Program-made: the position numbers and the translations under genes
Shown: piece by piece, positions 44,059-54,839 of the stretch
How the letters are laid out: each line of letters opens with the position of its first letter
How positions within the stretch are numbered: the first letter of the stretch is position 1
The notes under the pieces: model-generated
Databases searched by the model: none
Told to the model about the DNA's origin: nothing
What the model saw: the letters and a program-made list of their open reading frames with translations, nothing else
Assembly (NCBI RefSeq): GCF_020283565.1
Contig: NC_060063.1
Coordinates: 44,662,856-44,726,855 of the forward strand
Direction: 5' to 3'
DNA: 64,000 nt
Source: Trifolium pratense
Taxonomy: Eukaryota; Streptophyta; Magnoliopsida; Fabales; Fabaceae

Positions 44059-44217
44059 TATAAGTTAGCTCATAAGGAATTAAATGAGTTATATATAAAT
44101 ATAAATATTTTATAAATTTCTATATTCACACATTATTAACAACAATTAATTAGTCAAAAAAAAAAATTAATAACAATGAATTACAAATTCAAAGAGATCA
44201 AGGAGGCCGGGTTTAAC

Positions 44218-44617
44218 GGATTTGGATCCTCAGCTGCAGAGTTTCCTGCTGCAATGCCTGCTGCGAGAACTGAACTGTTAAATTAATCCAACGGCTAGAA
44301 AATAAGATTAAAAAATAGATAAAACATCATTCTTCTTCCCATAGGCAAACAAAGAACCAACAACATGTTCACAATGGTGAGTAGAGACGCAATTCATGGC
44401 AGACAAAGCTGATCTAGGTCAAGCAATCTAGAAAGTCGTCTCTCTAATTTATCTGAACTTATTTGTTTGGAAGGTCTGCCTTAGAAACAAATGTGAAATT
44501 GAAATCCTCCAACCTTGTTTCATTAAACCAGTGCTATTAAATCTGTTGCTATTTCAATGGTTCAGATCTGGCAGCAGACATTGCAGCAGAAAACTTTGCA
44601 GCTGAGGATCCAAATCC
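44218..44617. mobile_element. Mutator-type element with CAGCTGCA ends, possible captured DNA
   Basis: Exact 9-bp duplications GGGTTTAAC lie at 44209-44217 and 44618-44626. Inverted arms start GGATTTGGATCCTCAGCTGC and extend about 65 bases with few differences. The 270-base interior differs in composition from the arms and has no inverted partner. It contains AACATGTTCACAATGGTGAG, so captured genic DNA is possible but unproven. Confidence 0.88.
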
Positions 44618-44626
44618 GGGTTTAAC

Positions 44627-45754
44627 TAGTCCAATAGTTAATAAACTCCTTATAGTTAATAAATTTAAGGAGGGTTTTATCAGACTATATATACTTATAT
44701 AACGATTAAATTTTAGATTATTGAAGCCACTTCCTATGAGAATTATAGAGTTATAAAACAAAGATTAAAGAGACTTAAGAAGACCAATCTAGTGGATTTA
44801 GGTCTCGAAAAATTTAAACTAACTGTATATGACAAATAAAATTTAAATCTCAACTAAAAGTAGTAACCATATTTATTATCCAACACGCCTCCATGCATCG
44901 AAAGGAACTTATATTTTCATAACAAGGCTCATCTATAAGTCCTAGCACATTTGGACAAATAATACTAAAATTGTTAGGTTGGATATTATAATCGGTGTTC
45001 GAATCCCAACTACTTCACACTTGTGTGTGAATTTCTAATGATTTTTTTATTTCGTCTATTTTTTTTTTAAAAAAAGGAATGTATATAAGAAACTATAAGT
45101 AAAAATTATATCCAATCACAATTTTCTTAGAGCTCTCCGATAAAGGTATCTTAGTCACTAAAAGAAAAATGTGTTTTAGCTTCAACATAAAACGGAGGCT
45201 AACAAACATAAAACGGACGCTAAAAGCATTTCCTTTTTTTTTTCTTTTTTGTTGATAGACAAAATGTCAAAGCCATTGAAAATTTATACACATAAAGTGG
45301 AGTGATCGGGGTTCGAATCCCGATCTTAACGTTCGTCACTAACAGTTTCAATATTTCTACCAGTTCAATTAGAATTTATGGACAATGGATGATTTATATT
45401 TATTTATAGCTAAAAAAAATAAATTTAGATTTTTTTTATAATGATGAGGCATAAATCAAAATTTGCAAAATTTTTTATGAAAGGGACGTGTATTTATTTT
45501 TTATAAAAAATATTATCTCTTTTCACGTCCAAATGCTCCAATTAATTGCATGCAGGTGGACGGATAAAATTAACACAGCATGTGATGTGGGGAAAAGGAT
45601 AGGTAGCCATAGCTCCCTCAATAATGAGTAAGTTATGTGGCTCCCTGACTCCGTCGTCAATATCACATATAGTACAGTCGTACAGAGTAAGGGTAAGGCC
45701 TTGAATTGAAATACTTCTAGAAATTTATATTCTTAGAATTTACCTTAATTTCAA
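44627..45754. other. Gene-free stretch with SINE-like heads
   Basis: tRNA-like box B sequences occur at about 44990-45010 (GTGTTCGAATCCCAAC) and 45308-45327 (CGGGGTTCGAATCCCGAT), each with a degenerate head to the left. No ORF of note. Confidence 0.45.
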
Positions 45755-46128
45755 GGTAAATTTTAATATGGACCACTTCATTAAGTGATTTATGGTGAAC
45801 TAGTCATGAATAACATTATAACGAATACGAATTTTATAAAATTCGTCATTGGATTGAAAGTTTATATCATATAGATCATCCACAGAAAAATTGAAAATCA
45901 TTTAATATGCTATTGAGACACGTCAAAATTAACGGTTTATTAAATAACGTAAATCTTGATGGGTCTCAATAACATATCAAAAGATTTTTAAAAAAATTTA
46001 AAATATTTATGAATGATCTATATGATATAAACTTTCAATCCAACAGTGAATTTCGTAAAATTTATATTCGGTAAATCATTTGTCCATGATGAACCACTTG
46101 TAAAGGTGGTCCACCATAGCATTAGCCT
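45755..46128. mobile_element. Palindromic Mutator-type MITE, copy 3 (inverse orientation)
   Basis: Flanked by TAATTTCAA (45746-45754) and TGATTTCAA (46129-46137), a 9-bp duplication with one change. The body matches the element at 27873-28256 in reverse orientation, including GGTGGTCCACCATAGCATTAGCC. Confidence 0.85.
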
Positions 46129-46302
46129 TGATTTCAATGTTTGGAAAATAATAATATAATTAAAATTATATCTTGAATGCACTTGATAAGATCTAGAGTA
46201 CGTGATGTCTAAAAAAATATCTGGAATACAGTCTTTTTGGTGTAAATAGAGTTCCCTCAATCCAATTTTGTTTTCCTTTTTATTATTATAGTTTCAAATT
46301 AT

Positions 46303-46305
<3 letters not shown>

Positions 46306-46333
<28 letters not shown>
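46306..46333. repeat. TA microsatellite, left part
   Basis: TA repeats interrupted by insertion of the MITE at 46334-46505. Confidence 0.85.
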
Positions 46334-46503
46334 GGAAAATGCTAAACAGTGTCCGGGGCACTGTTTAAGGAAGCAAATATAGTAATATGACATTGAACTT
46401 TGTGCAGTCAACGCCTCGAAAGTCTAAAAAGTATTATTTTCAATTTAAAAATTTCCTTTTTTGTTTTCCTTAACCAGTGCTCCGGGGGCACCGGTTAGCA
46501 TAA

Positions 46504-46505
<2 letters not shown>
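46334..46505. mobile_element. Short MITE inserted in a TA microsatellite
   Basis: Very similar to 28751-28925: GGAAAATGCTAAACAGTG start, GTGCAGTCAACGCCTCGAAA centre and GGTTAGCATAACC end. Both flanks are TA repeats, so the 9-bp duplication cannot be told apart from the microsatellite. Confidence 0.85.

Positions 46506-46561
<56 letters not shown>
46506..46561. repeat. TA microsatellite, right part
   Basis: Continuous TA run of about 56 bases, directly continuing the interrupted tract on the other side of the MITE. Confidence 0.9.
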
Positions 46562-46563
<2 letters not shown>

Positions 46564-46678
46564 TGGACTCATCAAATGCGCATTATGCATTTACAATTTC
46601 AAAATATTAGTAATAGTATAAATGGAGAGGATTTTGACTCCGTTTTTAAAATTGAAAACTAACAATTAAAGTTCAATC

Positions 46679-47047
46679 TGATGTAGGAGGATTCTTTAGT
46701 ATTTTATTATTTTAACTAGATTAATTATTTTTATATTTTAGGTAGATCTGTTATTTTTATATTTCACCTAGATTGGTTTTTTTTTACATTTTAGGTAGGT
46801 TTGTTATTTTTATTTTTATTTTTATTTTTCACTAAAATAAACTATTGTAGTCTTGAAGGCAAACTTTTGATTCAATAAAATTATAGAGAATTTTCTCAAA
46901 TTTGGTGGATTCCAAATTACTCTTTCTGGTGGATTTCGGAAATCTGGTGGATTCTAGAACTTTATCTGACATGTTTGTCGCTTGCAAACCTGTGTTCTTA
47001 TTAAAGGATTAGCGTTTGCTGATCCTAACCACTTCAGTACTGCGTCA
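46679..47047 (+). mobile_element. Left LTR of a short chimeric LTR element
   Basis: Begins TGATGTAGGAGGATTC and ends CTGCGTCA. It is homologous to 48293-48725 (ATTTTATTATTTTAACTAGAT, GAATTTTCTCAAATTTGGTG and more). It is shorter than the right copy through loss of TATTTT-rich repeats. The next bases GTTGGTATCAGAGC are a primer-binding site for initiator methionine tRNA. A 5-bp duplication is probable but imperfect (CAATC and AAATC). Confidence 0.85.
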
Positions 47048-47096
47048 GTTGGTATCAGAGCAGATTTCTCCTGTTCTTTTCCTAACGTAATCAGCC

Positions 47097-47928
47097 ATGG
47101 GAGATCAACCGGTGATGAAAAACACAACTTTAATCGCGGTCATCGCTCTGACCGCACAAGTGGCGGCATTATCCACTCAGTTGAATAACAACGCCCACAA
47201 CAACGTTAACAGCAGAAACAATCCGAACATGGGAGGAGAACAAATTCCGGTTATTAGGGTTCATAATAACAATAATACTCTTGTTACGTACATAAAATCA
47301 GAACATACTCGTGGTGAATCTGATTTGGAATACTATGAGCGTAGATATTACAAAAGGTTGAAGGATGATTAATTACTACGAGTTTAAAATATTTGATTCG
47401 ACACATCGTTGTCCGTTTTGTTACAACAAAGATTACTCATTGACCGACCTTTTGAGACATACTTCCAGAATGGCAGGTAACACGCGTAAGACAATTAAAG
47501 ATATTGTTAAACATTCTGTTTTGATAACATATATTAATTGGTATCTTAATGTTAAAGTCAATGAAACATTTAGCACCATCAACAATGCCGACAATTTTCA
47601 ACTACGTCACATAGCTACTGAAACCCTAGATGATAACCAACCATCTCTTCCCGAGAAACTTGACGATCTTGATGATAAATCCAAATCGAAAGAAACTGAA
47701 GTAGTTGCTGAACAAGATGCTTCGGTTGAAGTTGACGAATTCAAAGATGAAAAGGAAGAGATCGATGAACATGATGATTCGGAGAAAGATGATGCAGATG
47801 AAGGTGGAAATGAGGAGGAGAAAGAGGCTAAGAAGAGAAAAATCACCAATCAGCCCTTGATGGGACTGTTAGAAGAGGGAAAAAACCAACAGAAATATCA
47901 TGTTGGTGAAACTTCTTTTGAACGATGA
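47097..47928 (+). pseudogene. Chimeric gag start plus XS-type zinc finger (captured host gene), frameshifted
   Basis: The first reading (47097-47372) starts MGDQPVMKNT with LTAQVAALSTQLNNN and GGEQIPVIR, resembling the N-terminus of plant retrotransposon gag proteins. From SDLEYYERRYYKRLKDD it turns into an XS-type zinc finger. A 4-base insertion near 47369 then shifts frame. The next frame (47365-47928) continues with YYEFKIFDSTHRCPFC, DYSLTDLLRHTSRMAGN and RKTIKDIVKHSVLITYI, the zf-XS pattern of SGS3/IDN2/FDM proteins, followed by an acidic linker and PLMGLL...KYHVGET, possibly the start of the XS domain. No reverse transcriptase or protease is present. Confidence 0.72.
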
Positions 47929-48292
47929 AAAACAATGCCCAGAGCACAATCTGCTAGCTGATTTAGGGAGAAACGATGTTGGAAAGATCTCAAAACCTTG
48001 TTATATTCAAGTTTAAAAGGTTATGAATACTGATCGATATATTCCCATGTTATGCATATAAGTTATATCGCCACTGTGGAGTTATTAGATGGGTTAACAA
48101 GTTGTTATCTCAAGTTAGAGGAGAAAAGTGAAGAGCAAAAAGTAGCAATCAAGAAAACGAGAAAGAATTTGGTAATCACAGCAAAACCGGTAATAAGTTT
48201 TTACTACGATAAACACATGAGTCAATATCAAGCATATGAAACTCTTTATCAAGATGAGAACTTGGGTCGAGTTCTTTTGAGGTGGAGGAGAC
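47929..48292 (+). pseudogene. Remainder of the captured segment and polypurine tract
   Basis: A frame at 48052-48300 reads LEEKSEEQKVAIKKTRKNL and YYDKHMSQYQAYETLYQDENLG, a coiled-coil-like stretch that could come from the same host gene. It has no start context. The last bases GGTGGAGGAGAC before the right LTR serve as a polypurine tract. Confidence 0.5.
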
Positions 48293-48725
48293 TGATGTAG
48301 GAGGATTCTTTAGTATTTTATTATTTTAACTAGATTAGTTATTTTTTATATTTTAGTTAGATTTGTTATTTTTATATTTCACCTAGATTAGTTGTTTTTA
48401 TATTTTAGGTAGATTTAAGATTTGTTGTTTTTATTTAGCTAGGTTTGTTATTTTTATTTTTATTATCTTTTAGGTAGATTTTTATTTTTATTTTTCACTA
48501 CTATTTAAGCTAAACTATCGTAGCTTTGAAGGCAACATTTTGATTTAATAAAATTATAGAGAATTTTCTCAAATTTGGTGGATTCCAAATTACTCTTTCT
48601 GGCGGATTCCGGAAATCTGGTAGATTTCAAAACTTTATCTGACAGGTTTATCACTTGCAAATCCGTGTTCTTATTAACGTAACGGATTAGCGCTTGCTGA
48701 TCCTTACTGCTTTCGTACTGCGTCA
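48293..48725 (+). mobile_element. Right LTR of the chimeric LTR element
   Basis: It begins TGATGTAGGAGGATTC and ends CTGCGTCA, 433 bases. Differences from the left LTR are numerous enough (several substitutions and indels) that the insertion is not recent. Confidence 0.85.
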
Positions 48726-48733
48726 AAATCAAA

Positions 48734-49042
48734 AGTGTGGGTGTTATTTTCCTTATTCGTTTTGATTGATTCGAGGCCCTCTTGGTGTATACATTGTCTT
48801 ACCCGGTCATTTCTCATCTTTGAGGGGAGTCGGGTCCTCTTGTGGTTGAGGTATTGTATTGGGGGCACTTATTTTTTTTAGTCAGTGTGCGAGTGTTGTT
48901 TTTTCTTACTAGTGCAATTTTTTGTGTATTTTATTTTGTTGCAGTTTTCTTTTTAGGTGGTGGTTTTCTAACTGTGCATACTTCTGATACTATTTTGCAT
49001 TTATATTTTTTCATATATACTTATATTTTCCATTAAAAATAA
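48734..49042 (+). mobile_element. LINE 3' end with 12-bp target duplication
   Basis: Direct repeats GTCAAAATCAAA at 48722-48733 and 49043-49054 are exact. The insert is T/G-rich without coding capacity and ends CATTAAAAATAA, a short A-rich tail. It was inserted at the very end of the chimeric element's right LTR. Confidence 0.7.
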
Positions 49043-49059
49043 GTCAAAATCAAATTATA

Positions 49060-49472
49060 TCTATCCTATATATAAAGAGAATACATAAGTTTTGGTGTGG
49101 ACTTTTGATAATACCAACATTGCCCTTGATTTTTTTTTATCTATACTTCTATACTATATATAAAGATAATACATGAGTTTTAGTGTGAACTTTTCATAAT
49201 ACCAACAATGCCCTTGATTTTTTTTAATAGCAACAAAAATCTTTTATTAACGAACTCACCGTAACATAAGACACATTTTTTTTTAGTAGCAAAAATCTTT
49301 TATTAACAAACTCACCATAAAGAGGATTCAACTTTTGGTGTGGACTTTTCATAATACCAACAACACCTTTAACAAATTCACCATAACATAAGACATTTTC
49401 TTTTTTGACAGAAGTTTATATAATAGACAATTAGACACAAACTGACGCGGAACGCGTCTGTCTGACCGCTAG
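49060..49472 (+). mobile_element. Non-autonomous Helitron(s)
   Basis: The 3' end has a GC-rich hairpin GACGCG-GAA-CGCGTC at 49444-49458 and ends CTAG at 49469-49472 before a T, as Helitrons do. A 5'-type TC end followed by CTATATATAAAGA occurs twice (49060 and 49140) with related sequence after each, so either two nested/tandem 5' ends or an internal duplication is present. No Rep/helicase is encoded. Confidence 0.8.
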
Positions 49473-49713
49473 TATAATATAAAGTTGTTTGAAGACATTT
49501 AATTTTGAAATGACTGCATGTTAGCCTTTATAAAATAATAGTATTATTTATTTCAATAATATGATTTCAATAATATGATTTCATAAAGCTTCTTTTCTAA
49601 ATTCAAATTTAGTAAAAATTTATTTGCAATATATTATTTTATAAGTTACTGCATCACAATTTTTTTTTAAAAAAACTTTATTATAAGTTAATTGTGATAG
49701 TAAGTCAGTCTTA

Positions 49714-49924
49714 GGGCTCGTTTGACCCAGGTTTTTTTAGAGCTTATGCAAACAGCTTATGCAATTTTTATATATTATTATAAGTTTGTCAAGGTAGTTT
49801 ATGATAAAATAACTTATAAAATTACAATTTTCACTAGTGTGAACTTATAAAATAGCGTAAAACCTAATTTATATTGCAAAAGCTATTTGCATAAGCTCTA
49901 AAAAAAGTTGGGTCAAACGAGCCC
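49714..49924. mobile_element. Tourist-like (PIF/Harbinger) MITE
   Basis: GGGCTCGTTTGACCCAGG and its complement GTTGGGTCAAACGAGCCC are the ends. TTA at 49711-49713 and 49925-49927 is the 3-bp target duplication. Inner AGAGCTTATGCAAACAGC is inverted at the other side. Confidence 0.88.
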
Positions 49925-49940
49925 TTAGTAATAACTTATA

Positions 49941-50760
49941 CTCCCTCGGTTTTTTTTAAGCGTCGTTTTAGAATAGTAACAGCAAATTAAGAAAATAGAT
50001 TTTTGTACCTTATCTTTCTATTATACATTTATTTTAATATTCCTATATTTTTGCACATAGTTTCTCTTTCCAATAAATTTAATATATTATATACAAAAAA
50101 ATAATAATATGTTAAGTACAAAAAAAATCGTAGCTTAAAATATATAATATTAATTAGTTTTAGTAAAAATATAAGAGTATTTGATAAATGCAGTGGCGGC
50201 TTGCACATATGTGCAAGGTGTGCGACGGCATCAGACCTCAAAAATTTGAGGGTCTCAGTTCAAAATTTTGAGGTCCTATAATATTACTTATATATTATTT
50301 ATACCTATAAAATATCAGATATATATTAATAGATTAATTTTTAGGCCTTAAACTAATAGTTATATATTTAAACTCAGATTAGGAGGTTTCTTTTTGACTT
50401 TATATACAAAGATAATTATAAAAAAATCGTAGCTTAAAATATATAATATTAATTATATTTTGTATTTCTTATCCCATTTGATTTGATGCAATTGGTTTAA
50501 TATTGATAATCTATATGTTTACAAGAATAAAAATGATTTTTTTTTATATTATACGCAATTTAAATCGCCAATTTTTTTTTATAAAAAAAATAAATTTTTT
50601 ATATTAAGGGGCCACTTTTATATTTTGCGCAGGGTCTCCTAAAACCCGAAAACGCCCCTGGATAAATGATATAATTGACAAATCGTAGCTTAAAAATACC
50701 AAAACAATAGTTATTTTGAAACGCTAAATCCAACGAAAAACGACACTTAAAAACGGAGAG
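49941..50760. mobile_element. Stowaway-like MITE split by an hAT element
   Basis: The ends CTCCCTCGG (left) and AAAAACGGAGAG (right) are flanked by TA at 49939-49940 and 50761-50762. Inner GCGTCGTTTTAGAA pairs with AACGACACTT. The unusual length comes from the hAT element at 50191-50660; without it the MITE is about 342 bases. Confidence 0.85.
50191..50660. mobile_element. hAT-type non-autonomous element
   Basis: CAGTGGCGGCTTG and, inverted, CAGGGGCGTTTTCGG are the ends. Exact 8-bp duplications GATAAATG are at 50183-50190 and 50661-50668. The inside is AT-rich. No transposase. Confidence 0.9.
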
Positions 50761-50762
50761 TA

Positions 50763-51130
50763 ATTAATAAGTTTATGTTTTGTATTATCTTTGTATGGTT
50801 TCGAATATAAAAATGATTTGATAGAGATAGGTAAAGCTAGTTAAGATTTATATAGGTCTTACTCCATCTAGTCTAATTATATCTATCTATAATATTTTTT
50901 TAATATAATATAAGTATAAATTAGTTATTTATTAATGATTTTAGTTGGACGCCCCCTCCTCGTTTTCCTCGTGGGACAGTTTTGAGATTTAAAAAATGGA
51001 GATATTCAGCCTCATTTCTCCCCAATATAATATTTTATCAAATTTTATTTATCTTTTATGACCGAACTCTAAATTGTTGGCCCTTTTTTTTTAAGTATCA
51101 GGGGATTAAATTCAAAAAATAAAATAAAAT

Positions 51131-51217
<87 letters not shown>

Positions 51218-51906
51218 TGTCTGTGTAAAATTATTTTACACATGCATCAGAATACAAAGCAAGAGTACAAAAAATACTCAAAAATAAAATAGAAATATAC
51301 ATAAGAAACACCCAAAAAGGCTCCGAAGAGCAACAAATCACCAAAACCACTCAAAGCAGCCATAAAAAAAAGGGGATGAGAATAGCCATCTAAGAGCGGA
51401 CACTCCAAGAGATACCACACACCAGGAGTCGGCAACATCCGAGCACGACGTCCTCACCTCGCTTTATTGTACCAGGACAAGCGAGGTTGAACCTCCCACT
51501 CGTAAAAAGAGTAGGGACTATCAGGATTTTTACCAAAAAATCATTTACAAGATAAGAGTTTCACCGTATCTACAAGATTACCGATCGTTCATTATTGGGT
51601 ATCATTATTTTTTATTTATTTGTTTTCTTGTATTTAGGTCGTCTACATGGCCTGGCCCACAAGCTTGTTTGAACGTGAAAAGAAAATGACTAGAAGTAAG
51701 ATAATAAAGCCACACACCGGATATATAAAAACGTTTTTACTTAGAAGAAAATTTATATGTATTTTCTTAGATGCAGTTTTGTAATTTAGAAGATAAAAGG
51801 AGAGAATTTTGTAATTTCAAAAAAATGGAGAAATGTTGTTTAAGGGTTGTGATTAAAGACTTAGAGAAAATTTGAGAAGAAAAAAATTGAGAGGATTTTT
51901 TTTTGT
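50763..51906. other. Gene-free stretch with long TA microsatellite
   Basis: The TA run spans about 51135-51213. It is followed by a MITE-like end (GCACTGTCTGTGTAAAAT) related to 19058. From 51236 to 51540 base composition is more even; a 63-codon minus frame there is not recognisable. Nothing else is supported. Confidence 0.5.
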
Positions 51907-52956
51907 TGTTGGCATAAATTGGGTATCGTCTGTGTGTAACTGCAAAGATTAATCTATCTCTCAAGTTTCGTGGAATCCAAATGAACAGAAAATTATCGTT
52001 AAAAATTTTAATACTGCTTCATGTTCAAGTCATGAATTAAACTCAATACTTTAATTAAACTAGAAAGGACTCGCGCAATTTCATCGAAGTCCTCTTGGAT
52101 TTGAGAGGATCATTTCTCACAGCAAGAGTTTAATTTATTGGAATATGATTCTGTTGTAAAACGGTTTTACTGACTTTATAAAAACAGGAAAAACGAATTT
52201 TCTAAATTGGCAACGAAACAAATTATTGGCTGAGTCGCGTACTAGGTCGCTTTCTTTAAGACGTTTCGCGGAACTACTCGAAGAAGTGCACTGTAGTATA
52301 TCAACCGCGAAGTCCCCAGGATAAAACAGCCGTTTTCAATGAAAATACCGATAAACTACTGCACTGTAGTATCGGCCAGAATAACACCAAGTATGGTCGA
52401 AATTTCGAACCACTCTAATTGATATACGAATATCAATTCTACGGTTTAGAACCGTTCAAATTATGAAACAACAAAATAATTTCGAAGAAAGAAAAAAGGA
52501 GAAGGAAAGAAGCAGTTTTCTCAGAATGCAGAGAAAAAGAAGTGAATGAAAACTGAAGAAATGAAGTGGTATTTATAGGCAAGTAGGGAGCTGGAATCAG
52601 AGAGATTTCAGGAGCTGAAGTTGCTCAGTCAAAGGCAAAAACGTGGCAAAAAATCAGGGATTTAAAGGACACGTATTTTGACCGTTTAACAGAAAGAAAT
52701 CCGTTCAAGACTTGGTCTAAGCACATTTAACATGTGCGAATTAAGGGACACACTAAAAGAAATTTAAATTTCAAAAATTTCTTTTTCTTAGTATTAAAAA
52801 ATTAATATATCACCCAAGCCCAAGCCCGGCCCGAACCGAACCGAACCGAACCGAGCCGAGCCGAGCCGGCCGGTCGGACGGACGGACGGCGGCGGCGCGC
52901 GCGCGCGTGTGTGATATTCGACATTGTGTGTGGTCTCCCTTTCTTACAAAAGTGGG
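51907..52956 (-). mobile_element. 3' LTR of a Ty1-copia element, outer part
   Basis: On the minus strand this is the downstream part of the LTR. It ends CCAACA (complement TGTTGG at 51907), mirroring the TGTTGG start at 61256. A TATA element GCCTATAAATACC (complement near 52568-52580) is followed by a CT-rich leader. The rest of the LTR (61076-61256) is separated by the young retrotransposon; together they make about 1.23 kb. It contains the GC-rich simple repeat at 52828-52914. Confidence 0.78.
52828..52914. repeat. GC-rich run of successive microsatellites
   Basis: In order: CCGAA units (four), CCGAG units (three), GGAC units (three), GGC units, then GC and GT dinucleotides. This is the most GC-rich stretch of the window, inside the copia LTR. 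Confidence 0.9.
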
Positions 52957-54833
52957 TGATACACCTAAAAATATGCTATTTATTTAGTTAATTTACTATT
53001 ATATTTTATATGTTTTTATTTCGATTCCGAAGTTTTATTATATAAATAGTTACTTATTTCTCATATTTTAAATAAACAGATAAAAAGTGTACGAGTTGAA
53101 GAAAGGAGCGAAAACGGACCGAAAAGGAGCAAAAATGGACAAAAAGGCCACACATGTGCAGCCAATTGGGCCACACATGTGCAGCCCACAAATGCTCGCC
53201 AGCTACAACCAAGTGGCGACCGCCAACAAGGCCCTAATGGCGCCCGCCAGCTGCATCCAAGTGGCCCTCGCCACTTCCTTCCAAATCACAGCCATCCATG
53301 TGATCCAACGGCAACGCGAAGAATTTTTACAAGTCCCACATCGGCCAAATTCTGTCTTTTCCTCCTTGTATTTTAGTATAAATAGGCTAGTTCTCTTCAC
53401 TCAAAAAGATAACACTTGACTTGGAGAATTGAGAACTAGGCTTAGTACCACAAGGTTTTCTTCTCTAAAGTTGAGAGTTTAGTATTATTTTATTCTCCGT
53501 TGAGAATAAAATAAGTTTTTTTTTTTATTTCCTACCGTTACGCTGTCGGAGTCCGTACTCGAGATTCCTTTTGTTATTTCAGGTTCTTATTTTATTTTAT
53601 GGTCTTATTTATTTCTTGTCTTTATTTTATTGCTTTTATTTTATGCTTTTAATTTCTGCTTTTATTTTTATTATGTCTTTTTATTTATTTGCTTATTTTA
53701 TTTTAATGTCTTTAGTTTTAGTTATGTCTAGCTAAATTTAGCGTTGCTAGGATGTGTAGTTAGTAGCTAATAGGGGTTCGGTAGTTAATTCGTGCTTAAT
53801 AGTTTTCAACCACCAGTTTTAAATAAATACGTTTTCAAATAATTCGTCACGAGAGTGAGGATTGTTTTAAAGGCAATAAACCAACATTGACGAGAGTTGA
53901 GGTTTAGGGTCGGATAGTTAAAACTGACCGTTAGTTCTAAAATCCGCGAGAGCTATTTAGGATTAATGAGTTTTATATTGATTTTCAAAGGTACTTATAT
54001 AGGTAAGTGAGTGTGTGAGAGCTGAGCATTTATTTTATCTAAGTATAATGCTAGTCAAGATTTGCGAGAGCTGAGATTAGTGTTTTTAAATCAAATATAA
54101 TTCTTGAAAACTGGCAACGGTTTTATTTTCTTAAGCAGTTTTTAATTAAGCGTTGATTATAATTCGTCACGAGAGTGAGAATTAATTAAAGTAAAAATCA
54201 ATAGAGCGAGAGCGTGAGATTTCTACTAGATAGTAAAAACTGAACATTAAATCTAATTCGCAACGAGAGTTGGGATTAGAGTTAATTAAATTATATTGTT
54301 CTTCAAAGAGTATTTTATTAGCGGGTGTGAGGACGAGAGTTAAGCACCACCTTTATAATTTATAATACTATCTGAATTGTATTTTTAAAACAATATAGTT
54401 TCGAAAATTTAATTGTTTACACCACTAAAATCTAGAAGTAATGCAACTACTTTGTAAAGTATTTTATTAATTTCATGATGAGAGTTGTGAGAGCTGGAAG
54501 TGAGAACGGCTTTCGCCTGGAGCATCGATTTTATTAAAATACGACAATTAGATGTGGTAGTAATTTTGTCTAGCGCGAATTAAGCATTGAACCCTTTGAA
54601 GCAACTAATAGCACGTCCTAGCAATATTTTATTTACATATTAAAAATCTAAAAAATATTTATTTCTCTTATTTTAGTTATTCAATTAATCATAACCCTTT
54701 AAATCAATTAGCCTTAGATTTACAAAGCAACACTAGAATACGGTAGGTCGATTATTGGTCCTTTGGGTTCGATATCTTTTAAAACTACACGACACGACTG
54801 TATACTTGCGGTCATTGCTGTCGCACACGATCA
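52957..54833 (+). mobile_element. 5' LTR of a young gag-protease LTR retrotransposon
   Basis: Begins TGATACACCTAAAAATATGC and ends CACACGATCA, 1877 bases. GTGGG at 52952-52956 repeats at 61076-61080. TATA-like AGTATAAATAGGC lies at about 53377. A CGAGAG-containing motif recurs about ten times between 53838 and 54510. The LTR differs from its partner at one T-run length (11 versus 10) and one base (ATG/ACG near 54049). Confidence 0.95.
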
Positions 54834-54839
54834 AGTTTT

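Noticed and set aside
45308..45327. Apparent tRNA T-arm (GGGGTTCGAATCCC)
   Set aside because: No acceptor, D-arm or anticodon arm in the right place; SINE-derived.
47607..47849. Ser-rich minus-strand frame
   Set aside because: It is the complement of the acidic Glu/Asp-rich linker of the captured zf-XS segment.
53087..53419. 110-codon frame (and its copy at 59330-59662) in the LTRs
   Set aside because: It lies in LTR promoter/leader sequence, starts with GTG and matches no known family. Its duplication follows from the LTR pair.
53838..54510. Possible CRISPR-like array of CGAGAG motifs
   Set aside because: Plant LTR context, irregular spacing, motif too short and too variable.
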